The notes under the pieces were generated by a model. It did no database searches, was not told where the DNA came from, and was given only the letters and a program-made list of their open reading frames with translations. From positions 1 to 64,000 of the forward strand of contig NZ_JAFCLZ010000011.1 in NCBI RefSeq assembly GCF_018130165.1: 64,000 nucleotides of DNA, given 5' to 3'. Below are positions 58,704 through 64,000 of this stretch, one piece after another. A program made the position numbers and the translations under genes. Numbering within the stretch: the stretch's first letter is position 1; each line of letters opens with the position of its first letter. This DNA is from Bradyrhizobium sp. JYMT SZCCT0180. GTDB taxonomy: Bacteria > Pseudomonadota > Alphaproteobacteria > Rhizobiales > Xanthobacteraceae.

Positions 58704-59705
58704 TCACCCCGGCTTGATCCCCGCCGCCTGCATGATCGGCAGCAGCCGCTTTTCCTCGTCGTCGCGGAACTTGCTGATCTCGGCTGACGACGCCGGCCAG
58801 GGCGTGGCGCCAAGCTCGGCGTAGCGCTCCTGCAAGGCGCGATCGGCAAGCGCCTTTACGGTGAGCGCACTTACCTGCGCGACCAGATCGGCCTTCATGT
58901 TCGCTGGCCCGATCAGCGCGGTCCACGACGTCATCGCATATCCCGGCAGCACTTCGGCCATGGTAGGCACGTCAGGAAGTTCGGGAATGCGTTTGAGCGA
59001 AGTGACGGCGACCGGCTTGACCTGGCCCGCGCGCACACTCGGCAACGAGCCGGGCAGATTGTCGAACAACAGATCGACGCGGCCGCCGAGCAGGTCGGTC
59101 AACGCCGGCGCGGCGCCGCGATAGGGAATGTGATTGACCTCCACGCCGGCCATGCTGTTCATCATCTCGCCCGACAGATGCAGCGTGGTGCCGAACCCCG
59201 CCGAGGCGTAAGTGTACTTCTTCGGCTCCTTCTTGAACGCGGCCAGCAACTCCCTGATGTCGGAGGAGAACAGATCCTTCCTCGCCACCAGGATATTGGG
59301 CAACTGCCACATGCCGCCGACGAAGGTGAAATCGGCGCGCGGATCATAGGGAAGCTTTGCGTAGCTTCCGATCGCCAGCACGTTGCTGGCGATGCCGCCG
59401 AGGCCGAGCGTGTATCCGTCCGGCGGCGACTTCGCCACCGCATCCGCCCCCAGCACGCCGCCCGCGCCAGCCTTGTTCTCGACGACGAAGGACTGTCCGG
59501 ACAGGTCGCTCATCTTCTGGCAGATGATCCGCGACAGCGTATCGGTGGCGCCGCCGGCCGGAAAACCGTTGACGTATTTCACCTGCCGTGTCGGCCAGGC
59601 CTCCTGCGCGAACGCTTCACGCCGGACGAGATACGGCGCGGCAATCGAGCCGCCGAGCATGGCCAGCAATTTGCGGCGGTTCACAGGCGTGAGCTGCGGC
59701 ATCAT
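58704..59705 (-). CDS. Bug-family (TctC-like) solute-binding protein
   Basis: This 333-residue periplasmic receptor has a Tat-like signal (NRRKLLAMLGGSIAAPYLVR). The Bug motif follows (WPTRQVKYVNGFPAGGATDT), then FVVENKAGAGGVLGADAVAK and NHIPYRGAAPALTDLLGGRV. No TctA or TctB is encoded nearby, so it is an orphan receptor. The start follows a GGGAGGG site. Confidence 0.9.
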   Translation of the reverse strand: MMPQLTPVNRRKLLAMLGGSIAAPYLVRREAFAQEAWPTRQVKYVNGFPAGGATDTLSRIICQKMSDLSGQSFVVENKAGAGGVLGADAVAKSPPDGYTLGLGGIASNVLAIGSYAKLPYDPRADFTFVGGMWQLPNILVARKDLFSSDIRELLAAFKKEPKKYTYASAGFGTTLHLSGEMMNSMAGVEVNHIPYRGAAPALTDLLGGRVDLLFDNLPGSLPSVRAGQVKPVAVTSLKRIPELPDVPTMAEVLPGYAMTSWTALIGPANMKADLVAQVSALTVKALADRALQERYAELGATPWPASSAEISKFRDDEEKRLLPIMQAAGIKPG

Positions 59706-60203
59706 TTTCCCTCCCTGGCGCAGGTGCCTGCTTGATTGGTCGGGCAAGGCTTGCTGCGCTGGCGACAGCGTAGTGCGTCGTTCTCCGGCGTGAAAGGGCC
59801 GAACAGCGCTCCGTCAAGTCAAATACATGCGGCTTATTGGCCCGTCGGCCGCGCCCGGCGTAGCCTTGGCAGAGCCGGGGCAAGTCGTTTCTGATATTCG
59901 GAAATCATGTCAAGCCCCGAAATGAAAAATATTTCTGTTTACCAGAACGAAAATCAGGTGCATAACTTTGCCCATCCCGTCCCACTCAGAGGGCGTCGGC
60001 CGTCGTCACGGACGTTGGACGGGTTGCGGTGGACGCTGGTTTACGCCTCGACGATGGCGTGGATAGGCGTACGGCAAAACCGTGTGGTCCTGGCACCCGT
60101 TGCAGGTGTCAAGTTGTCGGAGAAGCGCAAGCGGGAACGGCAGCGACGGAGTCAACCAAGAACTCGTCTCCGGGGAGATCACGGCATAAGCCGTAAAGCC
60201 ATT

Positions 60204-60331
60204 GCGCAGGGAAGGCCGGGTGTTCTCCGCTGCCCTGTATGCTCGTGTGCAGCTTTTTTAGTGCAAATCGCACACGGGACCGCGGGTGCAGCGCGCACCC
60301 GGTCTTCCCTGCGCCCTCTCTATGAGAGGGC
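60204..60331. repeat. structured repeat with nested hairpins
   Basis: GCGCAGGGAAGGCCGGGTG (60204-60222) pairs with CACCCGGTCTTCCCTGCGC (60296-60314) at 18 of 19 positions. Inside lie GTGTGC/GCACAC (60245-60250 and 60270-60275) and GGGTGC/GCACCC (60284-60289 and 60295-60300). GCCCTCTC/GAGAGGGC (60313-60331) follows. I recall this as a widely dispersed Bradyrhizobium repeat. Confidence 0.75.
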
Positions 60332-60392
60332 GGGAAGTTTCCAGCAAAGCTCGGGCGTAATGCGTCGCGAGAATGCGAAGTCATATTCCGCT

Positions 60393-60493
60393 GTCATCAC
60401 CCGCGCATGCGGGTGATCCAGTATTCCAGAGACGCCGATGATAGAATCGAGAAGCCGCGGCGTACTGGATCCCCCGCTTTCGCGGGGGACGAC
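60393..60493. repeat. dispersed palindromic repeat (type A)
   Basis: TGTCATCACCCGCGCATGCG, then a TACTGGATCCCCCGC / GCGGGTGATCCAGTA-type pairing, ending GCGGGGGACGACA. A reversed copy is at 63394-63516, so the two flank ligD. Confidence 0.8.
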
Positions 60494-60519
60494 ACCGTTT
60501 GTGGAGCCGCGTCTTATCC

Positions 60520-60601
60520 GTCATTGCGAGGAGCAAAGCGACGAAGCAATCCATCCTTCCGCTGTGGCCGCTATGGATTGCTTCGCTTCGCTCGCAATGA
60601 C
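60520..60601. repeat. dispersed palindromic repeat (type B)
   Basis: GTCATTGCGAGGAGCAAAGC and GCTTCGCTCGCAATGAC-type arms surround AAGCAATCCAT / ATGGATTGCTT. Confidence 0.8.
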
Positions 60602-60685
60602 AGGGGTTTGGTTTCGGAACTCCAACGGTTACCATGGGTTCTGGATAACGTTGCCGCCGCGCGGGGCGCCGGACGGATGTGAGGC

Positions 60686-63373
60686 TTGACCTTGTCGCTA
60701 CGAAACCTGACCACCTACCGGAAAAAACGCGATTTCGAAAAGACCAGCGAACCCTCCGGCGACGTCAAGGTGGCGCCGTCGAAGCAGCGGCGGTTTGTGA
60801 TCCAGAAGCATGACGCAACCCGGCTGCATTACGATCTCCGGCTGGAGTTCGACGGCGTTTTTAAATCGTGGGCGGTGACGCGCGGTCCTTCGCTCGATCC
60901 GCACGACAAGCGGCTCGCGGTCGAGGTCGAGGATCATCCGCTGGATTACGGCGATTTCGAAGGCACCATTCCCGATGACCAGTACGGCGGTGGCACCGTG
61001 CAGCTCTGGGATCGCGGCTACTGGAACTCCGACGACCCCGAGCGAGGATTCAAGAAGGGCGACCTGAAATTCAACCTGCACGGCGAGAAGCTGCATGGCA
61101 GCTGGGTGCTGGTGCGGATGAAGGGCGACCGCTATGGCGGCAAGCGCACCAACTGGCTGCTGATCAAGCATCGCGACGAATTCGTGAGGGAAGGCGACGC
61201 CAACGACATCCTCGACGAGGACAAATCGGTCGCGTCGGGCCGCTCGATGGATCAGATCGCGAACGGCAAGGGAAGGGCGCCAAAGCCGTTCATGCTGGCG
61301 AAGGGCGGCAAGACCAAAGCCGATGCGGTGTGGAATTCCAACCGCGGCGAGGCGGCGGAAGCGCGGGCGCAGGGAAAAACATCGATCAGGACATCGATCG
61401 CGCGGTCCACGCCTCCAACGAAGGCGCGCGCCGCGGCCAAGGCCAAGGCGGCCAACGCTAAGACGGCCAAGGCCAAGAAAGTCGATGCGATGCCGGATTT
61501 CGTCGCGCCGCAGCTTTGCGCCTCGGCCGAAAGCCCACCAAATTCGGACGGCTGGTGCCACGAGATCAAGTTCGACGGCTACCGCATGCAGTTGCGGGTC
61601 GAGGATGGCGACGCCGTCCTGAAAACCCGTAAAGCACTGGACTGGACGGAAAAGTTCGGCGCCATCGCCAAGGAGGCGGCATCGCTGCCGGATGTACTGA
61701 TCGACGGCGAAATCGCTGCGCTCGATCACCATGGCGTGCCGCATTTCTCGACGCTGCAGGCCGCGATCTCCGACGGCAAAACCGGCGCGCTGATCTTCTT
61801 CGCGTTCGACCTGCTTTTCGCCGGCGGTGAGGATCTGCGCGGCCTGCCGCTGGGCGAGCGCAAGGCGCGCCTGAAGCAGCTTCTGGAAGCCAGGAAGCGT
61901 AAGGGCCGCCTGATTCAGTACGTCGCGCATTTCGAGGAAAGCGGCGATTCTGTCCTGGAAGCCGCCAACAAATTGGCGCTGGAAGGCATCATCTCCAAGA
62001 AGCTGGATGCGCCGTATCGATCCGGGCGGTCCGAAAGCTGGACCAAATCCAAGACCCGGGCCGGACACGAGGTCGTGCTGGGCGGCTGGAAGACCACCAA
62101 CGGCAAATTCCGCTCGCTGATGGCCGGCGTCTATCGCGACGGTCATCTGGCCTTTGTCGGCCTCGTGGGCACCGGCTTCGGGCAGGACACGGTCCGGCGC
62201 ATCATGCCGGCGCTAAAGGCGGCGAGTTCAGACAAGAGCCCGTTTGGCGGCAAGGACGCGCCGAAGAAGACCCGCGACGTGCATTGGCTGAAGCCTGAAC
62301 TCGTCGCCGAGATCGAGTTCGCGGGGTGGACCGACGGCGGCAATATCAGGCAGGCGGCGTTCAAGGAGCTGCGGCAGGACAAGCCGGCGAATGAGGTTGA
62401 AGCGGAGAGGCCTGTCATGACCAAGGCGACAAAACCTTTGATCAGGTCCGGCAAGTCGTCGGCCAGCAAATCCGCTGAGGTGATGGGCGTCGTCATCTCA
62501 AAACCCGACAAGGCGCTGTGGCCCGACGGCGGGGACGGCAAGGGCGTGACCAAGCTCGATCTTGCGCGGTATTTCGAGGCGGTTGGCGAATGGATGATCG
62601 GCCATCTCAAGGGGCGGCCGTGCTCGGTGGTTCGTGCGCCCGATGGCATCAAGGGAGAGACGTTCTTTCAGCGTCACGGCATGCCGGGCAAGTCGGAGCT
62701 ACTCGAACTCGTCAAGGTTTCGGGAGATCGCAAGCCATATTTGCAGATCGATCGCATCGAGGGCCTTGCTGCCGTAGCCCAAAGCGGCGGGCTCGAACTG
62801 CATCCCTGGAATTGCGCGCCGGACAAACCCGATGTGCCCGGCCGGCTGGTGTTCGATCTCGATCCAGCGCCGGAGGTCGAATTTGCCGACGTGATCGAGG
62901 CCGCCAAGGAGATGCGGCAGCGGCTCACCGCCGTGGGCCTCGAGAGCTTCTGCAAGACCACCGGCGGCAAGGGGCTGCACGTGGTGACGCCGCTGCTTCA
63001 CGGGCCTAAGGACAAGGTGACCTGGAAGGAAGCGAAGGCGTTCGCGCAGGGCGTTTGCCAGTGGATGGCGAACGACGATCCCGAGCGCTATCTGCTCAAC
63101 ATGTCGAAGAAGCAGCGCCAGGGAAAGATCTTCCTCGACTATCTGCGCAACGACCGGATGTCGACGGCGGTCGCCGTGCTGTCGCCGCGCGCGCGCGAAG
63201 GCGCCACGGTTTCAATGCCGCTGACCTGGGCGCAGGTGCGCGGCGATCTCGATCCAAAGAAATACACTGTGCGCACGGTGCCGGCGTTGCTGGCCAAAAC
63301 CAAGGCCTGGCAGGGCTACGATGAGGCGGCGGCGTCGATCAAGGCGGCGATGAAGAAGCTGGCGGGGCAGTGA
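60686..63373 (+). CDS. ligD: ATP-dependent DNA ligase D (PE-LIG-POL)
   Basis: This 895-residue enzyme of bacterial non-homologous end joining has three domains. The 3'-phosphoesterase (residues about 36-170) has H42, H48, D50, R52 and H84. The ligase (about 270-570) has catalytic Lys295 in CHEIKFDGYRM. The polymerase/primase (about 600-895) has the DLD metal pair D724/D726 in LVFDLDPAPE. A Lys/Ala linker lies at 230-268. The start is a TTG; another TTG two codons on is possible. Ku, its partner, is not in this window. Confidence 0.96.
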   Translation: MTLSLRNLTTYRKKRDFEKTSEPSGDVKVAPSKQRRFVIQKHDATRLHYDLRLEFDGVFKSWAVTRGPSLDPHDKRLAVEVEDHPLDYGDFEGTIPDDQYGGGTVQLWDRGYWNSDDPERGFKKGDLKFNLHGEKLHGSWVLVRMKGDRYGGKRTNWLLIKHRDEFVREGDANDILDEDKSVASGRSMDQIANGKGRAPKPFMLAKGGKTKADAVWNSNRGEAAEARAQGKTSIRTSIARSTPPTKARAAAKAKAANAKTAKAKKVDAMPDFVAPQLCASAESPPNSDGWCHEIKFDGYRMQLRVEDGDAVLKTRKALDWTEKFGAIAKEAASLPDVLIDGEIAALDHHGVPHFSTLQAAISDGKTGALIFFAFDLLFAGGEDLRGLPLGERKARLKQLLEARKRKGRLIQYVAHFEESGDSVLEAANKLALEGIISKKLDAPYRSGRSESWTKSKTRAGHEVVLGGWKTTNGKFRSLMAGVYRDGHLAFVGLVGTGFGQDTVRRIMPALKAASSDKSPFGGKDAPKKTRDVHWLKPELVAEIEFAGWTDGGNIRQAAFKELRQDKPANEVEAERPVMTKATKPLIRSGKSSASKSAEVMGVVISKPDKALWPDGGDGKGVTKLDLARYFEAVGEWMIGHLKGRPCSVVRAPDGIKGETFFQRHGMPGKSELLELVKVSGDRKPYLQIDRIEGLAAVAQSGGLELHPWNCAPDKPDVPGRLVFDLDPAPEVEFADVIEAAKEMRQRLTAVGLESFCKTTGGKGLHVVTPLLHGPKDKVTWKEAKAFAQGVCQWMANDDPERYLLNMSKKQRQGKIFLDYLRNDRMSTAVAVLSPRAREGATVSMPLTWAQVRGDLDPKKYTVRTVPALLAKTKAWQGYDEAAASIKAAMKKLAGQ

Positions 63374-63393
63374 TGGTTCTCGTCAACCTCAGT

Positions 63394-63516
63394 CGTCATA
63401 CTCCGCGAAAGCGGAGTATCCAGTACGCCGCGGCCTCTCGGCTCAATCGCCGGCGCCTCTGGAATACTGGATCACCCGCCCCCGTGCGCAATTGCGCACT
63501 CAGGCGGGTGATGACG
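63394..63516. repeat. dispersed palindromic repeat (type A, reversed)
   Basis: GTCATACTCCGCGAAAGCGG ... GGCGGGTGATGACGG, with an inner GTGCGCAATTGCGCAC palindrome and CTGGAATACTGGATCACCCG. It lies after ligD. Confidence 0.8.
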
Positions 63517-63539
63517 GCGTGTAGTTTGCATCAGAAAGA

Positions 63540-63572
63540 GGTGGGCACGGCGCAAACGCGCCTTTGCCCACC
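63540..63572. terminator. hairpin between ligD and the DUF3309 gene
   Basis: GGTGGGCA...TGCCCACC with an inner GGCGC/GCGCC stem. It could end both convergent genes. Confidence 0.55.
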
Positions 63573-63590
63573 CTGCGATCTCCAAATTTT

Positions 63591-63755
63591 CTACAGCTTC
63601 CCGAGCAACAACAATATCAGCAGGATCACGATCACCAGGCCGAGGCCGCCGCCACCGTAATAGCCGGTGCCGTAGAACGGTCCGCCGCCGATGCCGCTAA
63701 AGCCGCCGAGCAGGGCGATGATAAGAATGATCAGGATGATTGTTCCGAGTGACAT
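63591..63755 (-). CDS. DUF3309 small membrane protein
   Basis: The 54-residue product MSLGTIILIILIIALLGGFS and onward has two hydrophobic stretches joined by a Gly-rich GGGPFYGTGYYGGGG turn, the DUF3309 layout. A GAGGAGAGC ribosome binding site precedes the ATG. Its function is unknown. Confidence 0.85.
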   Translation of the reverse strand: MSLGTIILIILIIALLGGFSGIGGGPFYGTGYYGGGGLGLVIVILLILLLLGKL

Positions 63756-63922
63756 GTAGCTCTCCTCAGCCCGGCATTGGGCGCCTGTTTGCCTTGCCCT
63801 CAACCGAAAAAACAAATGGCAATCGTGAAAGTTCCGTGTTTTGCAGCGCACATATCGAGCTTGCCTCTTCCTTTCGTGTGGAACGGAATTACATCTAGAA
63901 TATCTGACCTGAGGATTTTCCG

Positions 63923-64000
63923 ATGTCCGCACCGCTCGTCGTTTCCATTCCGCACAGCCTCGGCCGCGAAGAAGCGATGCGTCGCCTCAAGACAGGTTTA
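63923..64000 (+). CDS. polyhydroxyalkanoic-acid-system family protein, partial
   Basis: The first 26 residues (MSAPLVVSIPHSLGREEAMR then RLKTGL) match the N-terminus of the polyhydroxyalkanoic acid granule-region protein family. The window ends here, so length and domains cannot be checked. The start is supported by GAGGATTTTCCG upstream. Confidence 0.7.
   Translation, partial: MSAPLVVSIPHSLGREEAMRRLKTGL

Larger units (their letters stand above)
59706..60685. other. 980-bp repeat-rich spacer before ligD
   Basis: No gene is supported. It contains the structured element at 60204-60331, the type A palindrome at 60393-60493 and the type B palindrome at 60520-60601. A frame at 59907-60416 exists only because of these repeats. 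Between 59830 and 59960 I see nothing specific. Confidence 0.65.

Noticed and set aside
59907..60416. Plus-strand 169-codon frame in the repeat-rich spacer
   Set aside because: It consists of dispersed-repeat sequence with strong stems and has no ribosome binding site or family match. The opposite frame at 60109-60384 is rejected for the same reason.
60698..62146. 482-codon minus-strand frame opposite ligD
   Set aside because: All three LigD domains with catalytic residues are on the plus strand.
1..64000. CRISPR array, tRNA, rRNA, IS element, prophage
   Set aside because: No regularly spaced direct repeats, no cloverleaf or rRNA-like sequence, and no transposase, integrase or phage structural gene was seen. 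The palindromes are dispersed, not clustered with equal spacing.

Overview
The window looks like chromosome of Bradyrhizobium or a close Bradyrhizobiaceae relative. The reasons are high GC, a CckA/CtrA-type cell-cycle signature, an alphaproteobacterial flagellar gene order (fliM next to DUF6468 and a MotE-like gene), Bug-type solute receptors, and many short palindromic repeats of kinds I associate with this group. The genus is inferred from gene content and recollection; no rRNA or tRNA gene is visible. I see no phage, insertion sequence, integrase or CRISPR array.

Layout. 0.2-6.5 kb: two XRE/MmyB-type regulators, two small membrane proteins, an ArsR/SRPBCC pair, two DUF1801 proteins, and a nitric-oxide module (group III truncated haemoglobin plus a coupled 44-residue membrane peptide, divergent from nsrR-DUF6522 across a perfect palindrome). 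6.5-12.5 kb: a SET-domain lysine methyltransferase with a basic tail, a coiled-coil membrane protein and an IlvD/EDD dehydratase. 11.8-15.9 kb: a TetR regulator with paired 19-bp operators in front of a carotenoid-oxygenase gene and again in front of a membrane-protein gene. 16-30 kb: housekeeping and small envelope genes (fumarase, MaoC, DUF429, tandem membrane paralogues, GST, a DUF3606 protein with a histone-H1-like tail, a Bug receptor, an amidohydrolase, a Tim44-like protein).

31-52 kb: cckA followed by a flagellar region. flgB-flgC-fliE-fliQ-fliR-flhB run leftward, fliO-fliP rightward, fliL-fliM-DUF6468-motE and a 1303-residue repeat protein leftward, and flgF-flgG-flgA-flgH rightward. 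TTAA-N7-TTAA sites, the CtrA consensus, lie upstream of flgB, of the 1303-residue protein and of a small gene at 54.3 kb. With cckA in the same window this suggests CtrA control of motility, and it ties the large uncharacterised protein to the flagellum.

52-64 kb: a PAS-GGDEF cyclase, a Tat-exported beta-carbonic anhydrase, a translationally coupled ATP-grasp/zinc-metallopeptidase pair, a second Bug receptor, a repeat-rich spacer with strong nested stems, a three-domain LigD (phosphoesterase-ligase-polymerase), a DUF3309 peptide, and the start of a polyhydroxyalkanoate-granule protein cut by the window edge.
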